Origin: Otatea glauca
Taxonomy: Eukaryota > Streptophyta > Magnoliopsida > Poales > Poaceae
Assembly (NCBI GenBank): GCA_036346275.1
Contig: CM070720.1
Coordinates: 13,927,278-13,991,277 of the forward strand
DNA: 64,000 bases
Direction of reading: 5' to 3'
Each line of letters starts with the position of its first letter. The first letter of the stretch is position 1. Positions 37,516 through 48,915 of the stretch are shown here, piece by piece. The notes under the pieces are model-generated. The model was not told where the DNA came from and did not search any database. It saw only the letters and a program-made list of their open reading frames with translations. Both the position numbers and the translations under genes were made by a program.

Positions 37516-38450
37516 GAACCACCGTGTTTAGGTCTCTTTGGGTTGTCCATAGGACTTGACTGAAGGGTGTTACTCCTATTGCTTCGCCTCTAGCAAGGCG
37601 AAGCACACATGCACCTTCCGTAAGAAGGATGGTCACCTAGTAGATTTCGCTTCAGCGCGCCAAGATCACTCGGTGTGGCGTGTTGCTACTCTTAGGGGTA
37701 TTGTGGTCATCCCTGCACTTTGAGTGCTCCTAAGACACACACCGCTTGTAGACAAAGTTAGAGAGTCGCTTTGTTTTGGGCGGCGTCCGGGACTTGGTTT
37801 TCATACTAGTTCTTGAGTTTTAGTCCGGAGCTGTTCAGAGTCGATTTTCCGCCGTCCTCTTGATATTCCTCGCTTTTCCCATCGAGGTAGATATCGGCGT
37901 GCGTGTGTGTTCTCGGTAGGAGATCCAGCAGCCTTTATCGGGATGGTCCGGCTTTTGCACCACTGCGTGCCAACCCGCTTTGACTCCTAGATTATCTACG
38001 AGTTGCTCTGATCGTGTGAGAGTTGAGCGTCAGAGAGACACTCGAGTCGATCTTCTTACGTGGTGGTACTGCGAGGTGTCGATGGTTCAAGATTGGGTTC
38101 CTAAGTCTTCACTCTATCCCAAGATCGAGTCATCTTTCTCTTGTGTCTTGATCGGGTTCGCCGGATGGGGAAGGGCGATGTTTGGATTGTTGACTCCGGT
38201 TGTTCTCGTCATATGACCGGAGATTCTCGTTGGTTCTCTTCCCTAGTCCGAGCCCCCGGTGATGAGTTAATCACTTTTGGGGATGCATCTTAAGGTAGAG
38301 TCATTGCTAAAGGTACCATCTGCATTAACCAAAATTTCATTCTTAAAGATGTTGCCTTAGTAAGTAAGCTGCAATACAATCTGCTCTCTGTTTCTCAACT
38401 TATCGATGACTCTTTCGAGGTAAGCTTCAAGAGTAATGCTGAGAATCCTT
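37516..38450 (+). pseudogene. Gag zinc knuckle remnant and protease of element E (broken)
   Basis: A damaged zinc finger is visible near 37600-37650 as C-T-F-...-K-K-D-G-H-L, where one cysteine codon of the CxxC pair seems deleted. The Copia aspartic protease follows: a VWIVDSGCSRHMTGD block encoded at 38180-38222, where the frame changes inside the motif, then LITFGD and LKDVALVSKLQYNLLSVSQL (38340-38403). Stops at 38292 and shifts elsewhere disable it. Confidence 0.75.
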
Positions 38451-39420
38451 GATTCATCGGGAGGGTTAGTTTATGGATTTCTAGATTTGGGAGAGTCTTT
38501 CGTGCTGATTTTTCTGCTTCTTCTGGAGACTCTCTTCGATGTTTGATTGCTTCTGAGTCCCGTGATCTCTCCTTCTGGCATAGGAGACTTGGTCACATTG
38601 GTTTTGATCATTTGACCCGAGTTTGCAGCCATGATCTCATTCGGGGTTTGCCCAAACTCAAGATGGTCAAAGACTTAGTTTGCTCTCCTTGCCGACATGG
38701 CAAGATGGTCATCGCTTCTCATCCTCCGATCCGTAGTGATGTGATGCACCAGACAGCTTTTACATATGGACACCGTTGGTCCGGCTAGAGTGCGACAAGC
38801 GGGAGGGAAGTGGTATGTTCTTGTCATCGTTGATGATTTTTCTAGATACTCTTGGGTATTCTTCATGGCCTCAAGGATGAGACTTTTTCTCACTTGAGGG
38901 TTTGATCAAGAGGATGTCTATTGAGCTCTGTGTGCATTACGAGCTATACGCAGTGATAATGGCATGGAGTTCAAGAATTCCTACTTTGAGAGTTTTTGTG
39001 TGGAGTCTGGTTTAGAGCATCAGTTCTCTTCTCCCTACGCTCCTCAGCAGAATGGCATAGTGGAAAGGAAGAACAGGACCACTGGTTGAGATGGCGGGAC
39101 GATGCTAGAGGCAGTCTGAGACTCTAGGAAGTTTTGGGCTGAGGCTATAGCTCACCGCTTGCCATGTTTCTAATCGCGTGTTTTTGAGAGCACATTTGCA
39201 TCGCACTTCTTATGAGTTGAGGTATGGGCGAAAGCCGGTGTGTCTCATTTTCGTTTTGGTTGCAAGTGTTTTATCTTGAAGTCCGTAACCTAGATAAGTT
39301 TGAGTCTCGCTCTTACGATGGTATCTTTCTAGGTTACTCGACTTCTTCTCGTAGCTATAGGGTGCGGAGTGTTGATGCGCATAGGATCATAGAGACTGTG
39401 ATGTGACCTTGATGAGGCTA
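38451..39420 (+). pseudogene. Integrase of element E (broken)
   Basis: The pre-integrase HHCC zinc domain is clear at 38570-38700: WHRRLGHIGFDHL with two histidines, then C-SPCRHGK. In the core, a MDTVGPARV block with the first aspartate lies near 38765, and IRSDNGMEFKN with the second near 38945-38975. The glutamate block PQQNGIVERKNRT is at about 39045-39082. The C-terminal part includes SYDGIFLGYSTSSRSYRV (39310-39365). Many one- or two-base shifts separate these pieces, so no active enzyme is encoded. Confidence 0.85.
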
Positions 39421-40640
39421 GCCAGAGCTAGACACGATGTTTTGTGCTCTTCTTATCCCTCCGAGACCATCTTTGTAGAAGATGAGGATGATGGAGATGA
39501 TGGTGTTCCACCGGATCCAGTTCCTCTATACCGAGGTGCCTCCTGCTTCCATTTCTTCACCTCGAGTGACCGGCCCTTGCCTTCCGACTCTCCTTCAATG
39601 AGTGGCTCGCTCCTACCTCTTACGTGCATGAGGTAGAGGCCACTCGCTTCGGTCCTCCCGTCATATCCGAAAGCTCATCCACCGATCGATCATTGGTGAT
39701 CTGCTTGAGCGCGTCACTCGCTCAAAATCAGGTTTGTCCATTCGCCTCCACTCGCCTTCGTTGCCTCCTTCGAGCCGAAGATGTTTCTCATGCATTATCC
39801 GATGAATCGTGGATTAATGCTATGCATGAGGAACTTGAGAACTTTGAGAGGAACAAGGTATGGCAGCTTGTCGAGCCCCATCCGGTCATAATGTCATTGG
39901 GACCAAGTGGGTGTTCAAAACAAGCAGAGTGAGGATGGGGTTGTCATTCGCAACAAGGCTAGGCTAGTTGCAGGGGCTTTTCTCGGGTTGAGGGTCTTGA
40001 CTTTGAGGAGACCTTTGCCCTCGTAGCTAGACTAGAGGCTATTAGGATCCCGCTTGCATTCTCTGCATCCCGTGGCTTCAAGCTCTATCAAATGGATGTC
40101 AAGAGTGCATTCCTCAATGGCTATATTGAGGAAGAGGTTTATGTCAAACAACCTCCGAGTCGAGAACCCCAAGTTTCGAGTCATGTATACAAGCTCTCCA
40201 AAGCTTTGTATGGACTCAAGCAGCCCCCAGAGCATGGTATGAGAGGCTCAAGTCTTATCTTCTCACCATGACTTCAAAATGGGCATAGTAGACAAAACTG
40301 CTCATCGACACCATGAGTCTCATTTTCTTCTTGTCCGATTTATGTGGACGATATCATTTTGGTGGCTCGTCTCATTCGCTTGTGTCTCGGTTTTACGAGG
40401 TGATGAGCACAGAGTTTGAGATGAGTATGATGGGCGAGTTGAGCTACTTTCTTGGCTTCCAAATCAAGCGCACTCGGGAGGGCACTTTCTTGCATCAAGG
40501 CAAATATACCCGTGACCTCCGAGGCGCTCGACATGTCCGATGGGAAGCCGGTGATGACTCCTATGGCCACCATCGCTATCCTCGAGCCCGATGAGGATGG
40601 TGAGCCTCCGATCAAAAGGAGTTTGAGCATGATCGGCTCC
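39421..40640 (+). pseudogene. Reverse transcriptase of element E (broken)
   Basis: Copia RT motifs in order: W-INAMHEELENFERNKVWQLVE (39810-39870), GTKWVFK (near 39898), LVAQGFSRVEG (39965-39995), ETFAPVARLEAIR (40010-40047), YQMDVKSAFLNGYIEEEVYVKQPP (40083-40155) and ALYGLKQ (40205-40225). The catalytic YVDD is at 40341-40352, followed by LSYFLGFQIKRT and KYTRDL (40440-40520). The YVDD box is intact, but frameshifts near 39985, 40160, 40240 and 40335 separate the blocks. Confidence 0.88.
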
Positions 40641-41266
40641 CTCTTGTACCTCACCGCTTCGAGGCCGGACATACATTTTTCTTTGTGTGTGCGTGCGCTC
40701 GATTTCAAGCTTCTCCTCGCGCTCTCACCGCCAGCGGTCAAGCGCATCTTCAGTACCTTCGTGCTACCACCGATTATGGTATTTGGTACTCTTCGCCTTC
40801 TTGTCTATCTCTTAGAGCCTTTTACGATGCCGACTTTGTCGGGTCAGAGGATAGATAGGAAGAGCACTTCGGCACTTGCCAATTCATTGGCACTTCTCTT
40901 GTTTCTTGGTCATCTAGGAAGCGATCCGAGTTGCACTGATCCACCGAGGCCGAGTATGTTGTTTGCATGACTAGTTTCTTTGAGCTGTGTGCTCTGGATG
41001 AGATCGACCTTACGGGACTATGGGTTAGAGATAGAGAGTGTGCCACTTTTCGTGACAACACTTCAGCCATTTGCATTGCTAAAACCCAGTGCAACATTCC
41101 CGGACCAAGCACATTGATATTAGATATCACTTCCTTAGAGACCATGTGGAGAAGGGAGATATCGCGCTTCAGTTCGTAGAGAGTGACCTTCAGTTAGCCG
41201 ATATTTTCACCAAGCCTTTGGATAGCTCCAGATTTGTTGCCTTGAGGAGTGAGCTTGAGTCGTGAG
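40641..41266 (+). pseudogene. RNase H of element E (broken)
   Basis: LYLTASRPDI (near 40645-40672) marks the end of RT. The RNase H part shows DFVGSEDR with the first aspartate, a STEAEYV block near 40940, DNTSAICIAK (41055-41085), HID-RYHFLRDHVEKGDI across a frameshift (41105-41165), and QLADIFTKPLDSSRF (41192-41235). The terminal stop is at 41264-41266. Confidence 0.85.
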
Positions 41267-43103
41267 CCCTACGGCCTTTCGTGAGGGGGAGCTGGTTTGT
41301 ATATTATGTATTATATGTTTTCTTCAAGCTTTTCTTTTCTTTGTGTTTCTTCTGGGTGACTTTGGGCTTGTTTTCTTGAGTTGAGTTCACTCACTTAGAC
41401 TTCTGGCATGCCTTGCATTGACCTCTTATCTTGTGCTTTAGGTTGCTATCAAGCGTGATTAGTTGTTCTCTCTTCTCTCTAGGTTGAGTTCCCTCACGCC
41501 TTATAAGTCTAGCGGTATTGGGCCTCCTGGTAGGCAGAGGTCTGTGCACTCCTTAGTTGGGATCTAGAGTCGCCTTCCTATGTCATCCATTGGGAAGAAA
41601 AGAGCGAGTCCGAGCCGTAGTGAGTCTCTTCTATCTTTTCTATGCTCTATAGCCATCCAGGTTTTGCGTTTCTCGACTTCTTCTCCTCATTCTGCTTTTT
41701 CGGTTATTATTGAGTTCATTCGGGTTTTCTTTATGCCTAATCTTGATAATAACTCAACTTTAACCAGATTTGAGCTTAAAATTGATTCATTTGTTGAGGG
41801 GGAGTTTGGGAATCTGTTCATGCATTGCATTTAGACTGCATTTTCTGTTTTATGAGCTTTGTCTATTATGCAATTGATTTCTTCTTCATGCTATACACCA
41901 TGCTACATCATTTGAAGAAAATCACTAGCTTAGGTATGTCCAAGTTCATTTAACTTGCTAAGCTTAAAAATGAAATAAGCCTTAAATGAAAAACTTGATG
42001 AAACTTGTTGCTTTTACTTGCTAGGTTTCTTCTCTAGAGGTTTGTGCCATAATTTGAGAAATTTAGGAGTTCTCTAGAGTCCCTATAGCAACTTGGGTGA
42101 AACTATTTTGATTCATGCTAGAGTCCTTCAATTGCTCATAAATCATTGTGCTAAGAATGAAAATTAAACGAAATTGACTCTTCTTGTGCACATACGACTC
42201 AACACCTTGTATTCACAAGACCGCTTCCCATTGCACTTGGGATGAACTTGGAATACATCGTGTTTGACCTAGACCATCCTCTTAAGAGTTCATCTTGAGA
42301 TGGTCGACACGGCTTGAGTCAATTGGTTGTCAAAAGAAAATGCAAATAAATTAAAAACAAAGACATATGTGGGTAAAGAATGCAAATAATGTCAAACATT
42401 TGCACCCCTCTATGTCTTGTATGATGATAAATCAAAATTTGCATTAAGTGATAAGTGAGCCCGAAGGACCTTGTATGCTCTTCTAGATTTTCCAAAGTGT
42501 TGAGTAGGTTGAACTCTAGGTTTTCCTTTTGATCCTTAGAGTGGCTATTCTTCTATTTTGAAACTAAAGCTAAGTGTTGCACTTGTCAAATCTTGCTAAA
42601 ATGAAATATTCAAAACTAAGCTCGATTTGCACTTGGACATGTCTTAGTTTAGTCATCTTCTAAAATTGACAAGCTTGGTGTAATATCCTTCCATTTTGAT
42701 CAAATGGATAATCTTCAAAGCTCTTTCGATTGCATTTCATGCATACATAAAAAAATTGATGCCTATATTGCCAAAAGGGGGAGAAAACGTAGAAAAGGCA
42801 TCACTAAAAAGATAAAATGTGAATGCTTATTTGGTTATTATGATCTTTGTAAAACTATGCTACTACTCGTTGGATCATAATCTCATAATCACATTTGACA
42901 TGTTTAGTTGGATTTTAGAGTTTTGTTGAAAACTTGCTCTTTCTTAAATTTAACTCTAAAATCTAAATTCCTCTTTGTCAAATTGGTCATGGTACTAATT
43001 TCTATCTTTGGACCAAGTTTGACTTTGCAACTAAAATTGTTTCTTCTTCATTTTCTTCAAACTCAAATTTATGCCTTTTGTGTGGTTTGTCAATATACTC
43101 ATC
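41267..43103 (+). other. 3' non-coding spacer of element E
   Basis: This 1.8-kb stretch after pol has no ORF resembling the env-like gene of element C. It contains purine tracts GTGAGGGGGAGC (41282-41292) and AAAAGGGGGAGA (42773-42784). The rest is AT-rich with repeated CTTGCTA/AACTTG words. The ORFs at 41580 and 42908 show no recognisable protein. Confidence 0.6.
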
Positions 43104-43113
43104 AAGGGGGAGA
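43104..43113 (+). promoter_or_regulatory. Polypurine tract of element E next to the 3' LTR
   Basis: AAGGGGGAGA stands 1 bp before the LTR start and would prime plus-strand synthesis. Confidence 0.88.
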
Positions 43114-43114
43114 T

Positions 43115-44753
43115 TGAAGGACCATGTGGAGGTCCATCCATATTTGTGATGAGTATTTGACTTTATATGAGCAAGGTGTGCTCAAGTTTGAGTTTGATTT
43201 GGATTGATTTTCAAAATGAAGCAATTTGAGTTGTTTTTGCCAGGAGTGGCAGTACCGGTCGTATGGACGCGGTAGTGATGAGTTGCATGGTTTATTGCAC
43301 ATCTTTGTGGGCATTGCTATGTGAGGAGTTTCCTTGTTTTTGATGGTTGCAGGACGACGGTGCTAGGTCATGGTGAGGCGAAGGATGACCGGGACAAGGC
43401 GAGGAGCGTCGGAGGTCCAGACGGTTGGGAGATCGCCGGAAGATGATCGGAGACGGAGTCCGAGCAAGTCAAGAAGACAAGGAAAGGAGATGATGCTAGC
43501 TAGATGCCGCGTGGATCAATGAGGGCCATCGGATTGCGGTCTAGTTGATAGGTTAGCGGGTCTAGGTAGTATGCTTTGAAAACCGTGCAAGAAAACCCGG
43601 TATGTGTGTGGGTTTTGGGTTAGCCCTTGCATGGCTGTGTGTGTGGGTTAATCCTAGCCCTTAGATGAGTGCTCTAGGGTTGAGGGACTCATCCAAGGGT
43701 GGTATGTGGCCCAAGAGTAGTATAAATAGGGGTGGAGGGGTAGCCTCCTCTCCTTGAAGGTGTTGAGGTTTTTGATGCTCATTTGAGCTTTGCCCACATG
43801 AATGTGAGGCTTTGTAACCTCCCCTTCCAGAAATGAAAGTTTTATCCATCCACCTCTGAATTTATTTTGCGCATTTACATTATGTCTTTACTTTACGCAA
43901 TTTAAATTCAGCATTTACTTTCCCGCAATTACATTCTCGCAATTTACTTTCATGTAATTTGGATTTGCCTCCCCTCCTTCAAAATGCTGCTGATCTTGGA
44001 TGTTTTGAGTGTGTTCATATGGTTTTACATCTCTTTTGCACTCTTGGGTTGAGTAGAGAACATCTTTTCTTTCAAGTTCCAACTTTGTTCTGAACTTGTT
44101 CTTCGCGCAGCAGTCAGTGTTTGATTTTTGTAAAAATATAGAAAAATCCTTTTTGAGTGATTCTTGTTGGAGGAGGTGCGCGACTCTGATATCCGCTTGC
44201 AGAAAAATTTTGGAGTTCACTTGTTGTACCGTTTGGGCGCCATGAGGTGAAAACCGAGCCCCAAACGTTCTGCTCGAAGTTCTTGACCAGACTGTGTTCT
44301 TCGATTTTTCGTGTTTTTCTGTAAGGCTTTTGAGGAGAAATTTGGTGGAGTTCTTCAAGACTCTGATGCTCACAGGGAGAAAAAGTCTCAAAATTTTGTG
44401 AGCTACAGAAACCCACCAACCTCCTTTGCAAATTGAGGACAAGTTCTGGGAATTCTGCTTTTGCTTTTCTGAAAGTGACTTTTGTGATTTGAATTGATGT
44501 CCTTTCTAAAAGCAAGAGTTTGAATTGATTCCTCTTTATCTTGGACACTAGACAACCAGGATTGTGACTCAAAAATCCCCACATATTTTATGGTACTTAT
44601 CCATGCAAGCTTGGGGTACACATAGTTGTCTAGTTTTTCGGGTTTTTCACAATTCCTTTTGAGCGATCTTGTCGAGGTTTTTGTTGGAGTATTTTGGGGG
44701 AATTTTTATTTGCGACCATTCACCCTCCCTCTGTTCGCTATTTCGGTCCTTCA
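43115..44753 (+). repeat. 3' LTR of element E
   Basis: 1639 bp, TATA box at 43721-43730. It differs from the 5' LTR at about ten places seen by eye, for example TTATGATTT against TTGCGCATTT near 43868. Confidence 0.95.
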
Positions 44754-44918
44754 TTTACAATACTAAAAAATTGCTATATGGATATTTACATAACGGAAAA
44801 AGCTTGATGTATTTTAATATAGTCAAAATTGCTACATATGTTTTTAAATCTAATCGTTTACAATTATTTGTTATTTGCAATTATATGCGTATGTAATGTT
44901 TGATTTAATTAATTGTAG

Positions 44919-47900
44919 ATGGACCGAAGGTGGATGTATGACACGGACCGTTGTGGGGCAGAGTTTTTTAATGGTGTGAGTTATTTTCTAAACGTGGCTC
45001 TGGCGCAAGTCGAAGAATCGCGGACTACATGTGCTTTGTACATGCGTTGACTGCAAAAATCAGAAGCTGTTTTCTACCATAGAGTCGATACGTGCACACT
45101 TGCTTCGAAGAGGTTTCAAGGCTGGCTATACCTGTTGGACCAAGCACGGCGAAGATGAGATTGTACATGAAGGGCAACACATTATTGAAGATGACGGAGA
45201 CAACGGTATGACGGCAATTGAAGATACGTTTGTCGGCGACCACGACGACGATCCGGATCAAATGTTGCGTGATGGGAGGAGACTTCACGAGTGAAAGAGA
45301 GTTTCAAAAGTTCCAACATATGGTACAGGACTCCACGACACCATTGTACCCAGGCTGCAAGGAGGAGCACAAAAAATTGCAGACCGTGCTTACACTACTG
45401 CAGTTGAAGGCAAGCAATGGTTGGTCCGATAAGAGCTTCACTGAGCTCTTATGTCTCTTGGGGGATTTGCTTCCGAGGGTAACGTGTTGCCTACAAGTAC
45501 GCATCGCCAAGCGGGTTGTCCGCCCTGGGATTGGAAGTACAAAGGATACACACATGTCCAAACGATTGCATGTTGTATCGCAATGAGTTTGCGGACTTGG
45601 ATGGTGTCTTTGTTTGCAAAGCAAAGCGGTATAAGGCAACGATGATGACATCGATAATGAAGATGTCGGGTGAAGCGTAAGAAGATGAGATCTCCCGTAA
45701 GGTGGTGTGGTATTTTCCTATAATTCCCGTCTCAATCGATTGTTTGCGAACAAAAGGCATGCCCAATTGCTACGATGGCACGCCAAGAGCGTAAGAACGA
45801 TGGAATGCTCAGACACCTGCGACGACGTGCAATGGAGGAACATCGACGTAAAATATAAGAAGCACTTTGCATATGATGTAAGGAATATAAGGTTCGGGTT
45901 GAGTACGGATGGGATGAATCCTTTCGGTAACATGAGCGATCGTCATAGCACTTGGCCGGTAACTCTATGTATCTACAACCTTCCTCCTTGGCTTTGTATG
46001 AAGCGGAAGTACATTATGATGCCACTATCGATCCAAGGGCCTGTGCAACCGCAACGATATCGATGTGTACCTCAAACCATTGGTTGAAGATCTTCTAATC
46101 TTGTGGAACGATGGAGTACGGGTATGGGATGAGTATAAAGAGAGAACTTTATCCTCGCGCATTGTTGTTCGTAACCATCAATGATTACCCTGCCCTTGGT
46201 AACTGTCGGGCCGACGATAAAAGGCTTCAATGGATGCGCCCAATGCTTAGATGGTACAGCTAGTCCGTGGTCAAGAACTGTCGAAAAATGTCTTACATGC
46301 GGCATCGTAGGTTCCTCCGCAAGGATCACCCATACCGCAATAATAAGAAAGCTTTTGATGGGACAAAGGAGACCGCTTTAGCTCAGAAGAATCACATGGG
46401 AGAGAGATATTTGCAGCTGTAAGGGATCTTAAAATTATCCACGGAAAGGGAGCAGGCAGTACATCTATCCCGAGTTCCGTGATAAGGCTCCTTTGTGGAA
46501 TAAGAGATCGTATTTTGGGTCCTACCTTCATTGGCAAGACTTAGAAGTGCGACACGCAATCGACGTCATGCACATAGAGAAGAACGTGTGTGACGACTTG
46601 CTTGGTATCTTCTTGGATATACAGGAAAACAAGAGATACTCTCCAAGCACGGATGGACCTTGAAGATATGAAACTCGGGAAGGAGCTGCATCACGAGACG
46701 TGGATACAGGAAAAAGTACCTTCCGCACCGCTACACTCGAGCAAGAAAGAAAAATTAGCTGTGCGAATGCTTGCACGGAGTGAAAGTTCCGTCAGGATAC
46801 TCGCCAACATAAAGAGACTAGTCTCAATGAAAGACTTAAAATTAATTGGTATGAAGTCTCACGATTGCCATGTGATGATGACGCAGATGCTTCCAATTGC
46901 GCTTAGGGTGTTACGCAGAGAAAGTCCGAGACCCAATTGTGAAGTTGTGTTCATTCTTCAACACGATTTCCTGAAGGCCATCGATCCATTGAAACTAGAT
47001 AAGCTACGGGAAGGCGTGGTCCACACTCTCTGCATGCTCGAGATGTGTTTCCCTCCATCTTTTTTTGATATTATGGTCCATCTCATTGTTCACATCGTGA
47101 AAGAGATACTGATTCTCGGTCCGTGTTTCTACATCGATGTATCCTTTGAGAGGTTCATGGGGTCATAAAGAAATATGTTCAGAATCGACATCGGTAGGAA
47201 GGTTGCATTGCAGATGGTTGGGGAACCGAGGAGGTCATTGAGTTCTGCGTTGATTACATGGATCTCAAACCGATTGGTGTGCCTACATCACGACATGAGG
47301 GTAGGCTACAGGGAAAAGGGACATTGGCCGAGAAATCACTCCGTACAAACAATCTAGCTTCATTCACACAAGCACATTTCGCAGTTCTGGGACAATCAAT
47401 TGTGGTGGCCCCGTATGTCAACATGCACAAGAGCATGCTATCTAGAACAAACCCAACGAAGTCAGAGGGTTGGATCGCGAGAGAGCATAGACATAACTTC
47501 GGCGATTGGTTGCGTAGGCACATGATGCATACGGAGACAGAGTGCGCTCAGTTGAAAGTGTTGGCTCAGGGACCGTCCACTACAATTCGGACATTCCAAG
47601 GATACGATATAAATGGTTTTACTTTTTATACAAGAGCACAATATAAAAAGAGCACCAACCAAAACAACGGTATCCGTACAGATGCCTACGACAGCAACGG
47701 AGATAGGAAAACCTACTACGGATTCATAGAAGAGATTTGGGAGCTTGATTACGGACCTTTGAAGGTCCCTCTCTTTCGGTGCCAATGGGTAAGACTTCCA
47801 AGAGGCATGAACATCTACAAGTACGGTATCAATACCGTGGACCTAAAACTGGTCGGATACAGAGAAGAACCATTCGTACTTGCTAATTGTGTTACACAAA

Positions 47901-48121
47901 TCTTTTTTGTAACCGATCCACCTAACAAGGAGCGCCACGTGGTTATTCAAGGAAAAAGAAGGATTGTCGGGGTTGAGAATGTTGTCGACGAGGAAGAGTA
48001 CAACCAATTCGATGAGCTTTCTCCTTTCGGAGAGGACGTTGACCTCGGTCTCATGGAAGAGAGTGAGGACGAAGTTACATACATACGCCGCGATCATGAC
48101 GAAGGTCGAATCGTAGCTTAG
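44919..48121 (+). pseudogene. TNP2-type CACTA transposase gene of element D (frameshifted)
   Basis: The start codon at 44919 directly follows a splice acceptor (AATTGTAG), so the leader intron reaches back past element E. The N-terminus MDRRWMYD and CTCVDCKNQKLF with HLLRRGF (45031-45140) form the transposase-associated zinc-binding domain. SFTELLCLLGDLLP (45433-45480) precedes the Transposase_21 region, with STDGMNPFG (45902-45928) and WPVTLCIYNLPPWLCMK (45952-46003). A DUF4218-type region follows (SHDCHVMMTQMLP at 46857-46895, then LCMLEMCFPPSFFDI and FERFMG to 47162). A DUF4216-type C-terminus (EIWELDYGPL-VPLFRCQWV near 47732-47790) ends at 48121. Frameshifts or stops near 45000, 45480, 45690, 46080-46590 and 47165 leave five open blocks. 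Confidence 0.9.
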
Positions 48122-48610
48122 TTGTCCTAATTAAATACATTTTATTTTCTCATATGTTACAATTAATGTATTCTTTTGTCATATGTATCAATTTGTGTGA
48201 ATTCAACTTCATTTGTGTGTTTTTTTTGTATTTGTGTGAATTTTTGAAGCGATGGTTGGTCTACTGCATTTGTTTGAATTTAAATCAAATATTACATGTC
48301 CTGAAGTATTCTTCCAAAAATTTCCAGAAAATTTGGATAAAAATTGATAGGATTTCAAAACAGTGAGCAATTTGAATTTTTTTATTTTGAAATATTAAAA
48401 CTATGAAAACAGTGAGCAATCTGGATTTTTATAATTTTACAACTTTGTCAAAACTTAGGGAAATATTTAAATCAAATATTACATGTCTCAAGTATTCCTC
48501 CAAAAATTTGCGTAAAATTTGGATAAAAATTGATAGGATTTAAAAACTCCCAAAGCAATCATCCTTTGAAAACTTTGACATAATTGATGGAGCTTATCAA
48601 CGCGGTTGTC
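48122..48610 (+). other. Spacer between the two genes of element D
   Basis: AT-rich DNA without coding signals. The phrase AAATTTGGATAAAAATTGATAGGATTT occurs twice (about 48330 and 48513), so a short diverged duplication is present. Confidence 0.6.
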
Positions 48611-48915
48611 TCATTAAGCGGCGGTGAAGTGCTTTATCACCGCCGGTTTGTAGTATTAACCCGACGGTGATAATCAAGTATTATCTTGCCGGTTTTGTTT
48701 TGAACCGCAGTGATAAATACTTTCACCGCGGGTGTAGATACAACGGCGGTGATAATGTATTATTACCGTCGGGTTGAGATTGAACCGCAGTGATAAATAC
48801 TTTCACCGCCGGCTGAGCTTGAACCGCGGTGACAATTCAACTATCACTGCCGGTTCTTTTTATTATCCGGCGGTGATAGTGTATCACCGCCGTTTTGTGG
48901 TGACCCGACGGTGAT
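48611..48915. repeat. Internal subterminal-like repeat array of element D
   Basis: Some fifteen motifs of the form TATCACCGCCGGTT or AACCGGCGGTGATA alternate in opposite orientation, making about seven short hairpins. They resemble the terminal repeats but mostly read ACCGCCGG instead of ACTGCCGG. They end right before a TATA-like CTATAAATTG (48924-48933), as the left terminal array ends before the first gene. Confidence 0.85.

Larger units (their letters stand above)
33710..44753 (+). mobile_element. Element E: Ty1/Copia Sirevirus-like element, nested in element D
   Basis: Complete in structure: two 1.64-kb LTRs (TGAAGGACC...CCTTCA), a tRNA-Met primer site, gag, protease, integrase, RT and RNase H in Copia order, a non-coding 3' spacer, purine tracts, and a perfect TTTAC duplication (33705-33709 and 44754-44758). 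A GCCTATATTGCCAAAAGGGGGAG tract in the spacer and the cysteine-rich coiled-coil extension of Gag point to a Sirevirus. LTRs differ at only about ten sites by eye, so the insertion is recent, yet every gene is broken by small indels. Confidence 0.93.

Noticed and set aside
41580..43117. Short ORFs after pol of element E as an env-like gene
   Set aside because: They are under 85 codons, unlike the env-like ORF of element C, and AT-rich without domain features.
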